DNA of 64,000 bases, taken from the NCBI RefSeq assembly GCF_004768545.1, contig NZ_CP038634.1:62001-126000 (forward strand), written 5' to 3'. The position numbers and the translations under genes were made by a program. This DNA is from Cupriavidus oxalaticus (GTDB lineage: Bacteria > Pseudomonadota > Gammaproteobacteria > Burkholderiales > Burkholderiaceae). Of this stretch, positions 31,944 to 40,440 are shown in pieces; the first letter of the stretch is position 1, and each line of letters starts with the position of its first letter. The notes under the pieces are model-generated. The model did not search any database, was not told the DNA's origin, and saw only the letters and a list, made by a program, of their open reading frames with translations.

Positions 31944-32267
31944 GCCCGCGTCGCGGCCAAAAAAATTGCCACGATGGCGGGGACCATCGTGGCAGTGAAA
32001 GGAACCAGGAAGGGGGGCAACCTGGCTCTGTCGGGGCACCCGCGGGCCGGGTGCAAGGGCAATGTAATACGGGCTTTCTCATGCGAATATCGGACAATTC
32101 CTAAATATGTCCCTGAATTGTCGTTACTCGCATTGTGCTGGGCGCAGTGCTTGCCAAGTCATCGCAAATCGCGGGCCGGGCGCCGGTGCAAGCCGGTTGA
32201 ATTGCATGCCAGCCGCTGCGGTCTAACCCTGTGCCCGCAATCCAGGCTGGCGATGCAAGGAGGACCT
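31944..32267. other. Intergenic region with opposing terminator and inverted repeat
   Basis: This 324-base stretch holds a terminator that works for the minus strand (31959-31994) and an 8-bp inverted repeat GACAATTC / GAATTGTC (32093-32100 with 32115-32122, 14-base spacer) in an AT-rich segment. No coding frame with a believable start is present on either strand. Confidence 0.45.
31959..31994 (-). terminator. Rho-independent terminator facing the TetR gene (minus strand)
   Basis: Perfect 11-bp stem TGCCACGATGG / CCATCGTGGCA (31967-31977 with 31984-31994) with a 6-base loop; on the minus strand it is followed by A and seven T residues. On the plus strand there is no T-run after it. No annotated minus-strand gene ends here. 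Confidence 0.75.
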
Positions 32268-32591
32268 ATGCGTTACGGTTATGGAGTGTTGCTTGCGGCG
32301 GCGCTGGTCAGCGGGTGCGTGGCCTATCCCTACCCCTATGCCGGCGACGACTACCTGGCCTATCCCGCATACCCGGTCAGCTCGCCGTACTACAGCGGCT
32401 ACCCGGTCACGCCCGGCTACCCCTATTACGGCCCCGGATATGGCAGCTACTACGGCAGCTTTGCATTTATCTATGGCGGCGGTCACGGCTGGAAGCACGG
32501 ACACCATGGACACCACGGCTGGCATGGCGGCGGCGGTCGTGGCAGAGGCGGCTGGGCCGCTGGCGGACGTGGCGGAGGCAGGGGCCGGTGA
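32268..32591 (+). CDS. Small Tyr/Gly/Pro-rich lipoprotein with His/Gly-rich tail
   Basis: A 107-residue lipoprotein: signal peptide with lipobox LVSGC (C17), then a YPYP/YPAYPVSSPYYSGYPVTPGYPYYGPGY stretch and finally a basic tail of HGWKHGHHGHHGWHGG and GRGRGG. The strong ribosome binding site aaggagg lies 6 bases before the ATG. The His-rich tail could bind Ni or Cu ions, but this is inferred from composition only. No family identified; similar low-complexity lipoproteins occur in Burkholderiales. The inverted repeat at 32093-32122 may be its operator. Confidence 0.65.
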   Translation: MRYGYGVLLAAALVSGCVAYPYPYAGDDYLAYPAYPVSSPYYSGYPVTPGYPYYGPGYGSYYGSFAFIYGGGHGWKHGHHGHHGWHGGGGRGRGGWAAGGRGGGRGR

Positions 32592-32710
32592 CAGATGTCC
32601 GGCAAGGATGGCTGCGGGGATGACCAGGGCGCACGGCTCCCGGCCATCCCGTTTGAAGACGAGGGGCGCTACCGCCGGGCGCCTGACGCTGTGTCCGGAC
32701 CAGACGCTAC

Positions 32711-32797
32711 GGCAGCCAGGCAGCTACGGCAGCCAGGCAGCTAAGGCAGCCAGGCAGCTAAGGCAGCTAAGGCAGCTAAGGCAGCTAAGGCAGCTAA
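32711..32797. repeat. Tandem repeat of 17-bp and 9-bp units
   Basis: Three 17-base units of GGCAGCCAGGCAGCTA plus C or A (32711-32727, 32728-32744, 32745-32761) are followed by four 9-base units GGCAGCTAA (32762-32797). The 17-mer is one 8-base GGCAGCCA plus the 9-mer. The tract overlaps the last codons of the minus-strand gene at 32794. Confidence 0.9.
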
Positions 32798-33213
32798 GGC
32801 AGCTGCCGCAACTGGCCGATCACGGACATCAGGCGCCCGTGCGCCACGATCACGCCCGACTCATCCTGCAATGCTTCCTGGTAGCGCTTGCGAAAACCCG
32901 GATCGGCGCCGTCGCTAAAGAGCTTTTCGGCAGCGCGCGCCACGGCGCGGCAGGTGTCGTCGTGATGTTCCCTCGATTCAAGTTCCTCATCGACCTCGAT
33001 GATCAGCCGCGACAGCGGATCGAGCCAGCGAAAGAAGTTGTCCTCCGTGACCAGCTGGACAAACAGTCCGGCAGGGATCGGGCCGTTCAGCCTTTCGTAC
33101 TGGCTGCGGTCGTAGCCGATGACTTCCTTGTGAACTTGCAGCAAGGCCGCCCGCAAGGCTTGCAGCCCCGAGCGGCGAGTTTCCTGGGTGGCGAGGAATT
33201 GTTCATTGGGCAT
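32794..33213 (-). CDS. Conserved hypothetical protein
   Basis: A 139-residue cytoplasmic, largely helical protein with no recognised family. The start MPNEQFLATQE at 33213 is favoured because cggag lies 6 bases before it; MGMPNEQ two codons earlier is nearly as good. Distinctive segments are HKEVIGYDRSQYERLNGPIPAGLFVQLV, DPLSRLIIEVDEELES and FRKRYQEALQDESGV. Length and acid/base pattern suggest a small regulatory or stress protein, but I cannot name one. The stop codon falls inside a tandem-repeat tract, so the C-terminus (GQLRQLP) may vary between strains. Confidence 0.6.
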   Translation of the reverse strand: MPNEQFLATQETRRSGLQALRAALLQVHKEVIGYDRSQYERLNGPIPAGLFVQLVTEDNFFRWLDPLSRLIIEVDEELESREHHDDTCRAVARAAEKLFSDGADPGFRKRYQEALQDESGVIVAHGRLMSVIGQLRQLP

Positions 33214-33452
33214 GCCCATCTCCGTGTTTCCACTGGTATGGCCCGGCAGCCGGCTCGGTCGCTCCGGCACGCTTGCGGCGCACATCGCGGGCTTGTCCGG
33301 GCGGGTCGCCATCACGTGGCCCGGATCTCAGGGTGCTGCCGGCCATCGCATCTGGCATTGCCGGCGCGCCTGCCAGTATAGGCACCGGGCGCATCCCGGG
33401 CCAGCGCACGGGGATAGCGAAATACCCGCATTTGCGGCGCGTTCTGCGCCCG

Positions 33453-34568
33453 CTAGCCGTTTTTCTCTTCCGCTTCCCCGAGCAGGTCCGCCGCGCGCGA
33501 GCGCTGCATGTCCGCCGCGCGGAAATAACGCACCACCGTGGCGACGCTGGCGTGGCCTGTCATTGCCATGGTCTCGGCCAGCGGCACCTGTTGCGATGCC
33601 GCTTCGGTGACGAAACCCGCGCGCAGCGAATGCGCTGAGTAGTCGCCCTCCAGTCCCGCCTGTGCGCAGCGCGCCTTGACGATGCGGCTCACGGCAGCGT
33701 CGGACAATCCGTCGGACAGCCCTTCACCCACATGGCCCCCGCGCCGGATGCGCCGGAACAGCGGTCCGCTCGCAATGCCCGATGCGGCCAGCCATGCCTC
33801 CAGCGCCTGCCCCGCTGCACCGCTCACGGGCTTGGCGGCATCGGCATGATCGCGGCCTGACTGGTTGGTCTTGGACCAGCCCAGCACGTAGACAAATTCA
33901 CCCGGTGCGATGCGCGTCAGGTTCTCCACCGTCGCGCGCGCGACCTCGGAACGGCGGCGGCCGCCGCTGGCCCATGCGAACAGCAGTAGCGCGCGGTCGC
34001 GCATGCCGCGCAGCGAGTCGTCGCAGGTAGCGAGCAGCCGCAGCAGCGGGTCGCGCGTCAGCGCGGCCTTGCGCGCCTGGCGTTGTCCGCGGCGCGCATA
34101 GGCGCGCCGGATGCCGGACATCAGCTCGCGCACCGACGCGTCGGCACACGGATTGGGCAACTGCTGCAAGCGGTGGGCCTTGGCCAGCACCGCAAGGCGG
34201 TGCGTCAGCGTGGACAGCGCGGGCGCGCCGGGTCGTGCCTTGTATCCATCAGCGACCAGCGCCTGGTCGATCGCCGGGGGCAGCTCGCAAACAGGCCCGT
34301 GCGGCGTCTGCCGCGTAGCGTGGTCGACGATGAACTGAACCACGACGGCAGGAGCAAGCGGAAGGCGGACCGGCTGGCGGTAACGCAACCCGTGCCAGGC
34401 AGCCCAGTAGCGCAGGGCTGAGCGGTAGCTCGCCACGGTGTTGGGCGACTCGCCTTCGCGGCGAAGCGCGTCTGCGGCCTGCTCGGCGAGGGGATCCAGT
34501 TCAGACGGGCGAAGCGGCGCCGGGAGTTCGACATCGGAGGCAAGCTGGGATGGGTTGGCTGATATCAT
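33453..34568 (-). CDS. Tyrosine recombinase / site-specific integrase
   Basis: A 371-residue tyrosine recombinase. The N-terminal core-binding domain (about 25-165) contains SPNTVASYRSALRYWAAWHG; the catalytic domain (about 175-365) has R205/R206 (SGGRRRSEV), K233 (GWSKTNQSG), H313-x-x-R316 (SAHSLRAGF), H339 (TGHAS) and Y348 (VVRYF). All residues look intact. It is divergent from the KfrA-like gene across an AT-rich 101-base region with palindromes. No phage, transfer or cargo genes accompany it, so it is either a housekeeping-type recombinase or the survivor of a lost element. Confidence 0.92.
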   Translation of the reverse strand: MISANPSQLASDVELPAPLRPSELDPLAEQAADALRREGESPNTVASYRSALRYWAAWHGLRYRQPVRLPLAPAVVVQFIVDHATRQTPHGPVCELPPAIDQALVADGYKARPGAPALSTLTHRLAVLAKAHRLQQLPNPCADASVRELMSGIRRAYARRGQRQARKAALTRDPLLRLLATCDDSLRGMRDRALLLFAWASGGRRRSEVARATVENLTRIAPGEFVYVLGWSKTNQSGRDHADAAKPVSGAAGQALEAWLAASGIASGPLFRRIRRGGHVGEGLSDGLSDAAVSRIVKARCAQAGLEGDYSAHSLRAGFVTEAASQQVPLAETMAMTGHASVATVVRYFRAADMQRSRAADLLGEAEEKNG

Positions 34569-34669
34569 AATAAATATGACGTATGCTGTATCATATCATA
34601 CAGAGACAACGAATAGCGCTCGATAAGTCTCCATTATCGAACCTTATTTTGGCTTTCCCGGACCTGACC
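34569..34669. promoter_or_regulatory. AT-rich divergent promoter with two palindromes
   Basis: Two inverted repeats lie between the recombinase and KfrA-like genes: CTGTAT / ATACAG with a 6-base centre (34586-34603) and TCGATAA / TTATCGA with a 7-base centre (34620-34640). KfrA proteins bind inverted repeats in their own promoters, so these are operator candidates for both genes. The region is far more AT-rich than its surroundings. Confidence 0.6.
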
Positions 34670-35635
34670 ATGGAAACACTCCGCTCCCGAGGCATCACCC
34701 GCGACGACGTCTGGGCTGCCGCCGACAGCCTGCTCAAGGCAGGCCAGCGTCCGACCATCGAACGCATCCGCTTGCATCTGGGCCGCGGTTCGCCCAACAC
34801 GGTCAGTCCGCACCTCGACGCCTGGTTTGCCGCGCTCGGCGGGCGATTGGAGGATCCGCAAGGCTTCGCGCCCAAGCCGGGTTGCCCCGAACCCGTCACT
34901 GAAGCGGCGCGCTACCTGTGGGAAGCCGCGTTGCAGGTCGCCCGGGCGCAGGCGGAAGCCGCGCTGGCCCAGCGGGAAACGGCGCTGGCCGAGGCGCAGG
35001 CGACATTGGCCAGGGAACGGGAAGTGCTGGAGCAGGAGCGGCTGGTCATGCAGGCGCGGCTGGACGGTGCTGAAGCGGCCATGGCGGAAATGACGCGCGC
35101 GCGGGACGAGACGCTGGAGCGCGGCGCGCAGGCCGAAGCCCGCGCTACCGCCTTGCAGCAGCAGGTCGAGACGCTGCGCGCCGAGGCGGGCGCCGCGCTG
35201 GAGGCCCGGGTCTCGTTGCAGCGTGAATTCGCCGCGGAACGCGCCGCGTGGGACCAGGAGCGCGAAACCATGACCGCCCGCGCCACGGCCAGCGAACGCC
35301 GGCTGGCGCTGGAACTGGATGCGGCCCGCGTGGCGGGCAAGGATGCGCAGAAGTTGCTGGAAACAGAGCGCAAGGCCGCGCTGGAGCGGCTTGCGCACGC
35401 TGCCGAAGCGGCTTCACGCCAGGGCAGCGAAATGACGCGCCTGAGCCAGTCGATTGCCGTACTGGAGGAACGCGTCCGACAGCGCGAGGCGATGCTTGCC
35501 GAATATCGCGAACAGAAGAAGGAGGCAGCCAGCGCGGGCGTGGCCGCCGTGGGCCGGCGTGGGCGCCCGGCCCGGGGCACATTGGCCGGCGGCGCCAGCG
35601 GCCTGCTGCGTATCCGCGCGGTGCCGGGCGGCTGA
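34670..35635 (+). CDS. KfrA-like DNA-binding coiled-coil protein
   Basis: A 321-residue protein with an N-terminal KfrA-type DNA-binding domain (about 1-75: GITRDDVWAAADSLLKAGQRPTIERIRLHLGRGSPNTVSPHL) and a very long Glu/Ala/Arg-rich coiled coil (about 80-295), ending in a short basic Gly-rich tail. KfrA of broad-host-range plasmids binds DNA and self-associates, helping plasmid maintenance. Here the gene is chromosomal-looking and divergent from a recombinase. The start METLRSRG at 34670 is preferred since an upstream in-frame start would run through the palindromic operator. Confidence 0.85.
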   Translation: METLRSRGITRDDVWAAADSLLKAGQRPTIERIRLHLGRGSPNTVSPHLDAWFAALGGRLEDPQGFAPKPGCPEPVTEAARYLWEAALQVARAQAEAALAQRETALAEAQATLAREREVLEQERLVMQARLDGAEAAMAEMTRARDETLERGAQAEARATALQQQVETLRAEAGAALEARVSLQREFAAERAAWDQERETMTARATASERRLALELDAARVAGKDAQKLLETERKAALERLAHAAEAASRQGSEMTRLSQSIAVLEERVRQREAMLAEYREQKKEAASAGVAAVGRRGRPARGTLAGGASGLLRIRAVPGG

Positions 35636-35649
35636 GCTGCGGCGCAGCG

Positions 35650-37236
35650 CTACGCCGCCTGCGCGCCGGCGCGCAGCATGTGCTTCTGGATCTTGCCGCT
35701 GGTGGTCTTGGGCAGCGCGTCCAGGAAGTGATAGCGGCGCGGCCGCTTGTAAGCGGCCAGCCGGTCGCCCTGCAGCAGGAAGGCATCTAGCTGCTCGGCA
35801 CTGACCGGCGCATCGCCGCGCGCCACCACGTACGCACCCACCACCTGGCCCCAGGTCGGGTCGGGCTCGCCGAGTACCGCGACTTCCAGCACCGCCGGGT
35901 GCTCGATCAGCGCGTCCTCGACTTCGCGCGGATACACGTTCTCCGCGCCGGAGTTGATCATGTAGTCGATGCGGTCGCGGATCCACAGGTAGCCGTCGGC
36001 GTCGAGGCTGCCGAGGTCGCCGGTGTGGTACCAGCCATGTGCCAGCGCCCGCGCATTGGCGTCGGGCCGGTTCAGGTAGCCCTGCATCATGCAGGCGCCG
36101 CGCACCAGCACCTCGCCGACTTCGCCGGGCGCGCACGGTTGCGCGGGATCGGTCGGCGCGCCATCGTCGCGCAGTTTCGCCACCACCAGGTCATGGCCGA
36201 GCGCGGGCAGGCCCGCCGAGCCGGCACGGGTCAGCTGTTCGTGCGGGTAGAGCACTGACATGCACGGCCCCATCTCGGTGGTGCCATACACCTGTACCAG
36301 GCCGGCGCCGATCTTGCGGTCCCATTCGCGGATCAGGTGCGGCGCCATCGAGGCGCCGCCGTATTCGACCAGCCGCAGCGACGAGAGGTCGCGCGTTTCC
36401 GCCCCGGGGTGGTTCAGCAGCATGCCGACCATGGTCGGTGCGGCGAAGAAGTGGGTCACGCGCTCGCTTTCCACCAGTTGCCAGGCTTCGCCCGCATCGA
36501 AGCGGCGCTGCAGCACCTGCGTGGCGCCGACCTGCAGCCGCGGCAGGAAGCTGGTGTGCAGCTCGGCGGTATGGTTCAGCGGCGCCACCGACAGGCCCAC
36601 GTCTTCGCGCGACAGCGTCATGGCCTGGTGCATGATCGCGTTATGCTGGAGCTTGCTGCGATGGGTGTGCACCACGCCCTTGGGGCGGCCCGTGGTGCCG
36701 CTGGTGTACATCAGGATGCAGGGGTCGTCCTCGTGGACGTCGGCCGCTGGCAGCGTGGCCGGCTGGCCGGCGGCGAGCGTGTCGAGGCGGTGCGTGGCAA
36801 GAGCCGGAGCCGGGTCCGCGTCGGCATAGATGCGCAGCGCGGTGCCGGGGGCCAGTTCCGTCGCCTTTTCCACGACGGCGGCGCCTTCCTGCTCGAACAG
36901 CACCGCCCTGGCAGCCCCGTCGTTCAGGATGTAGGCCAGTTCCTGCGCCGCCAGCCGGTAGTTGACGGGGTTGAACACCGCACCCAGCCGCGCCGTGGCC
37001 AGCAGCGTGAAGACGAAGGCCGGCGTGTTGTAGAGGAAGGCGGCCACGACGTCGCCCTTGCCGATGCCCAGCGCCTGCAGTCCGTGGGCGTGGCGGTTGA
37101 CCTCGGCATCGAACTCCGCATACGACCAGGACCGCCGCGCGGCGCCGATGCCGCTGACCAGCGCGGTCTTGCGGGGCAGGTAGCGTGCCGGCCAGGAAAG
37201 GGTATCGCCAAGGGTGAGGCCGCGGTTCAAGGTCAT
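35650..37236 (-). CDS. Acyl-CoA synthetase (AMP-binding, fatty-acid/long-chain type)
   Basis: A 528-residue adenylate-forming enzyme. It starts MTLNRGLTLGDTL at 37236. Motifs: YTSGTTGRPKG (about 172), YGTTEMGPCM (A5), HGWYHTGDLGSLDADGYL (A7), DRIDYMINSGAENVYPREVE (A8) and the Lys in PKTTSGKIQKHMLR (A10). It is distinct from the enzyme at 16214. The FNPVNYRLAAQELAYILND segment is typical of the fatty-acyl/aryl-CoA ligase group. Divergent from the helicase gene; no other pathway gene adjoins, so the substrate is unknown. Confidence 0.9.
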   Translation of the reverse strand: MTLNRGLTLGDTLSWPARYLPRKTALVSGIGAARRSWSYAEFDAEVNRHAHGLQALGIGKGDVVAAFLYNTPAFVFTLLATARLGAVFNPVNYRLAAQELAYILNDGAARAVLFEQEGAAVVEKATELAPGTALRIYADADPAPALATHRLDTLAAGQPATLPAADVHEDDPCILMYTSGTTGRPKGVVHTHRSKLQHNAIMHQAMTLSREDVGLSVAPLNHTAELHTSFLPRLQVGATQVLQRRFDAGEAWQLVESERVTHFFAAPTMVGMLLNHPGAETRDLSSLRLVEYGGASMAPHLIREWDRKIGAGLVQVYGTTEMGPCMSVLYPHEQLTRAGSAGLPALGHDLVVAKLRDDGAPTDPAQPCAPGEVGEVLVRGACMMQGYLNRPDANARALAHGWYHTGDLGSLDADGYLWIRDRIDYMINSGAENVYPREVEDALIEHPAVLEVAVLGEPDPTWGQVVGAYVVARGDAPVSAEQLDAFLLQGDRLAAYKRPRRYHFLDALPKTTSGKIQKHMLRAGAQAA

Positions 37237-37393
37237 GCTCCAGTCGTGTGCCGGCCGCCGGGTAAAACAGGCCAGCCGATATTCTTGTGTGAGCCGGAGA
37301 CTATAGGGCGCAGTACGGGGCACATGGAAATAACGATTTGCTCTTTCCTTATGCCCGCCGTTGCCGCGCAGAGCCTGAGAATCGGTCCTGATA

Positions 37394-37409
37394 CTGTATA
37401 TTCATACAG
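37394..37409 (+). promoter_or_regulatory. LexA (SOS) box
   Basis: CTGTATATTCATACAG matches the LexA consensus CTGT-N8-ACAG exactly at its conserved ends and nearly in its AT core. A TATATT -10-like hexamer (37397-37402) lies within the box, so LexA would cover the promoter. The helicase GTG start is 20 bases downstream. Confidence 0.85.
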
Positions 37410-37429
37410 TCTCAAGCCGTTCCACCCCA

Positions 37430-39751
37430 GTGTCCGTCGATACACCCGCCGCCCCCGTTCCGGTCCCAGCCCCAGAGCAGGCCCCTGCCTACGTCGTCGC
37501 CGTGCGCGCGTTGTGCGATTTCACCGCCAAGGCGGGCGACCTCGACCTGCGCTTCGTGCCGACGCCAACCGCGCAGGAGGGCGTCGCCGGCCATGCGCTG
37601 GTGACCGGCAGGCGCGGACCGGGCTACCAGGCGGAAGTGCCGCTGTTCGCGGATTTCGGCCCCTTGCATGTCCGCGGCCGGGCCGATGGTTATGATCCGC
37701 ACGCCAACCGCCTGGAAGAAATCAAGACCGTGCGCGGCGAGGCCGCCGTGCCGGACAACCACCGCCACCTGCACTGGGCGCAGGCAAAGATCTATGGCTG
37801 CCTGATGTGCCGCAAGCTCGGGCTACCCGGGATCGACGTGGCCGTGGTCTATTTCGACATCGTGGGGCAGCGCGAGCACCCGGTGGTGCAGCACTTCAGC
37901 GCGGACGATCTCGATGCGTTCTTCGTCCAGACCTGCGAACGCTTTTTGCAATGGGCACAAGCCGAACTGGCACACCGGCAGGCCCGCGATGCTGCGCTGA
38001 CACAGCTGGCCTTCCCGCATCCGGTATTCCGCACCGGCCAGCGCGAGCTGGCGCAGGCCGTCTACAACGCCAACCGCGCCGGGCGCACCCTGCTGGCCCA
38101 GGCGCCGACAGGCATCGGCAAGTCGATCGGCACACTGTTCCCGCTGCTCAAGGCGATGCCGGGGCAGGCTATCGACAAGGCGTTCTTCCTGTCGGCGCGC
38201 TCCACCGGCCGCGGCGTCGCCTTGCACGCGGCGCAGGCGCTGCGCAGCCACGGCGCGCAGCCGCTGCGGGTGATCGAACTGGTGGCGCGCGACAAGGCCT
38301 GCGAGCATCCGGAGCTGGCCTGCCACGGCGAATCCTGCCCGCTCGCGCGCGGCTTCTACGATCGCCTGCCCGCCGCGCGCGAAGCCGCCCGCGAGGTGCC
38401 GGTGCGCGACCGTGCCGCGGTGCGCACACTGGCGCTGGCGCATGGCATCTGCCCGTACTACCTGGCCCAGGAACTGGTGCGCTGGAGCGATGTGGTGGTG
38501 GCGGACTACAACTATTACTTCGACCGCAGCGCGCTGCTGTACGCGCTGACCGTCGCCAACGGCTGGCGCGCGGGCGTGCTGGTCGACGAGGCGCACAACC
38601 TGGTCGAGCGCGGCCGCGCCATGTACACCGCCGAGCTGGATCCGCAGGCGCTGCGCGACGCCCGGCGCGGCGCGCCCGCGGCGGTGGCCAGGCCGCTGGC
38701 CCGGCTGGCGCGACACTGGGGGGCACTGGCGCGGCAAGCCGACGTTGCCTATGAAGTCTTGCCGGAAGTGCCCGCGCCCCTGCTGCGCGCGCTCGATGAT
38801 TGCTGCGCGGCAGTGCTGGCGCACATGACCGAGCAGCCCGCGTCGGTCGACCCGGCGTTGCAGCGGTTCTATTTCGATGCCTTGCATTTCGGCCGGCTGG
38901 CGGAGCAGCTCGATGCGAATTCGCTGTTCGATATCCAGCGGCCAACCGCCGCCGCAAAGGCCGGACGCGGCAACCATGCGCTCCTGTGCCTGCGCAACGT
39001 CATCCCTGCGCCGTTCCTGCGGCCGCGCTTTGCCGCGGCCCATTCCGTCACGCTGTTCTCGGCCACGCTGGACCCGGCCGCCTACTACCTCGATACGCTG
39101 GGTTTGCCCGCCGACTGTGCGCGCGTGGCGGTGCCGTCGCCATTCCGGGCGGAACAACTGTCGGTACGCATCGCCAGCCGGATTTCGACCCGCTATGCGC
39201 GGCGCGGCCAGTCGCTGCCGGCCATTGCCGCGCTGATGGCGGACCAGTTCCGCGCGCGCCGCGGCAACTACCTCGCGTTCTTCAGCAGCCACGAATACCT
39301 GCAGCAGGCCGTGTCGAACTTCACGCAGGCGCATCCCGACATTCCGCACTGGGTCCAGTCGCGCGGCATGGACGAAGCGGCGCAGGCCGCTTTCCTGTCA
39401 GCCTTTGTCGCGGGCGGCGCAGGCATCGGCTTTGCGGTGCTGGGCGGCGCCTTTGCCGAGGGCGTGGACCTGCCCGGCGAGCGCCTGATCGGCGCCTTCG
39501 TCGCCACGCTGGGGCTGCCGCAGTTCAACGCCGTCAACGAGCAGTTCCGCGCGCGCATGCAGACGGCCTTCGGCCAGGGCTACGACTATGCCTATCTCTA
39601 TCCGGGCTTGCGCAAGGTGGTGCAGGCCGCGGGCAGGGTGATCCGCACGCAGCAGGACGAAGGCGTGGTCTACCTGATCGACGACCGCTTTGCCGCGCCG
39701 GAGGTGCGCCGGCTGCTGCCGGAATGGTGGCAAATCGGCCCGGCGGCGTAG
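37430..39751 (+). CDS. PD-(D/E)XK nuclease fused to XPD/DinG-type Fe-S DNA helicase, SOS-controlled
   Basis: A 773-residue two-part DNA-processing enzyme. Residues about 20-185 form a PD-(D/E)XK-type nuclease domain: D86 in GRADG, E97-x-K99 in EEIKT and Q118 with Y122 in QAKIYG. From about 195 follows a superfamily-2 XPD/DinG-like helicase with Walker A APTGIGKS (225-232), four Cys (C291, C298, C303, C341) placed as an iron-sulphur cluster, DEAH (386-389) and motif VI QAAGRVIR near the C-terminus. It should unwind 5'-tailed or R-loop DNA and cut single strands; this is inferred from domains. Translation starts at GTG 37430. The LexA box at 37394 indicates DNA-damage induction. Confidence 0.9.
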   Translation: MSVDTPAAPVPVPAPEQAPAYVVAVRALCDFTAKAGDLDLRFVPTPTAQEGVAGHALVTGRRGPGYQAEVPLFADFGPLHVRGRADGYDPHANRLEEIKTVRGEAAVPDNHRHLHWAQAKIYGCLMCRKLGLPGIDVAVVYFDIVGQREHPVVQHFSADDLDAFFVQTCERFLQWAQAELAHRQARDAALTQLAFPHPVFRTGQRELAQAVYNANRAGRTLLAQAPTGIGKSIGTLFPLLKAMPGQAIDKAFFLSARSTGRGVALHAAQALRSHGAQPLRVIELVARDKACEHPELACHGESCPLARGFYDRLPAAREAAREVPVRDRAAVRTLALAHGICPYYLAQELVRWSDVVVADYNYYFDRSALLYALTVANGWRAGVLVDEAHNLVERGRAMYTAELDPQALRDARRGAPAAVARPLARLARHWGALARQADVAYEVLPEVPAPLLRALDDCCAAVLAHMTEQPASVDPALQRFYFDALHFGRLAEQLDANSLFDIQRPTAAAKAGRGNHALLCLRNVIPAPFLRPRFAAAHSVTLFSATLDPAAYYLDTLGLPADCARVAVPSPFRAEQLSVRIASRISTRYARRGQSLPAIAALMADQFRARRGNYLAFFSSHEYLQQAVSNFTQAHPDIPHWVQSRGMDEAAQAAFLSAFVAGGAGIGFAVLGGAFAEGVDLPGERLIGAFVATLGLPQFNAVNEQFRARMQTAFGQGYDYAYLYPGLRKVVQAAGRVIRTQQDEGVVYLIDDRFAAPEVRRLLPEWWQIGPAA

Positions 39752-39897
39752 AAATTACACGGCGCGCGGGCTTTGGCCTGACCCTTGCCGACCGCTTGCC
39801 GGCCTTGCCGGGGCGGTGCGGATCTGGCACGAATCCGGCAGCAATGCGACCATGCGTGCCGACCGCAAACCGTCGTCATCGAATCAAGGACCCGACC

Positions 39898-40221
39898 ATG
39901 CCCATGACCCAGCATTACGCGGCCACCGAGCCGCCCCGTACCGAAGTGGATGCGCTGAACGGCGGCACCGTGCTCGAATTCGGCGCTCCATGGTGCGGCT
40001 ACTGCCAGCGCGCGCAACCGGCGCTCGCCGAAGCGTTCGCGGTGCATCCCGCGCTGCGCCATATCAAGGTCGAGGACGGCAGCGGACGCCCGCTCGGCCG
40101 CTCGTTCCGCATCAAGCTGTGGCCGACTCTGGTGTTCCTGCGCGACGGGCAGGAAGTGGCCAGGCTGGTAAGGCCGACCGAGGCGGATCCGATCCGGGAG
40201 GCCATGCGGCGCATCAGTTGA
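39898..40221 (+). CDS. Thioredoxin-like protein
   Basis: A 107-residue cytoplasmic thioredoxin-fold protein without signal peptide. The redox motif is W32-C-G-Y-C36 (classic is WCGPC), followed by the cis-Pro strand KLWPTLVFLRDG. The ATG at 39898 follows aagga. The Tyr in place of Pro often occurs in reductive thioredoxin relatives of Burkholderiales and suggests a shifted redox potential. The gene is 146 bases after the helicase, perhaps with its own promoter. Confidence 0.88.
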   Translation: MPMTQHYAATEPPRTEVDALNGGTVLEFGAPWCGYCQRAQPALAEAFAVHPALRHIKVEDGSGRPLGRSFRIKLWPTLVFLRDGQEVARLVRPTEADPIREAMRRIS

Positions 40222-40440
40222 TCATGTCGGGTAGCTAATACTTAACATTGCGGCAATTTTCTGCCAGCGCAGGGCGCTCAACCCTGCTTTGGGAGGGGAC
40301 AAGCCGGAGCATTTCTGCCGTTTGTGCAGAAGTCGCCTCCGCGCAATGGCCCTGCTGGCTGTGCGGGGCGGCCAGCCCGGCAACGGCCCGCGCGCCCGGC
40401 GCGCACGAAACAAGACGGTCTCAACCGCCAATTTCGACAG

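Noticed and set aside
32711..32797. Repeat tract considered as a CRISPR array
   Set aside because: Units are 9 and 17 bases without unique spacers; it is a simple tandem repeat.
33453..34568. Recombinase read as a prophage or genomic-island integrase
   Set aside because: No adjacent tRNA gene, phage genes, cargo or flanking direct repeats are visible; only the KfrA-like gene is suggestive.
34586..34603. CTGTAT-N6-ATACAG near the KfrA-like gene considered as a second LexA box
   Set aside because: The half-sites CTGT and ACAG are 10 bases apart, whereas LexA sites need 8. More likely a KfrA operator.
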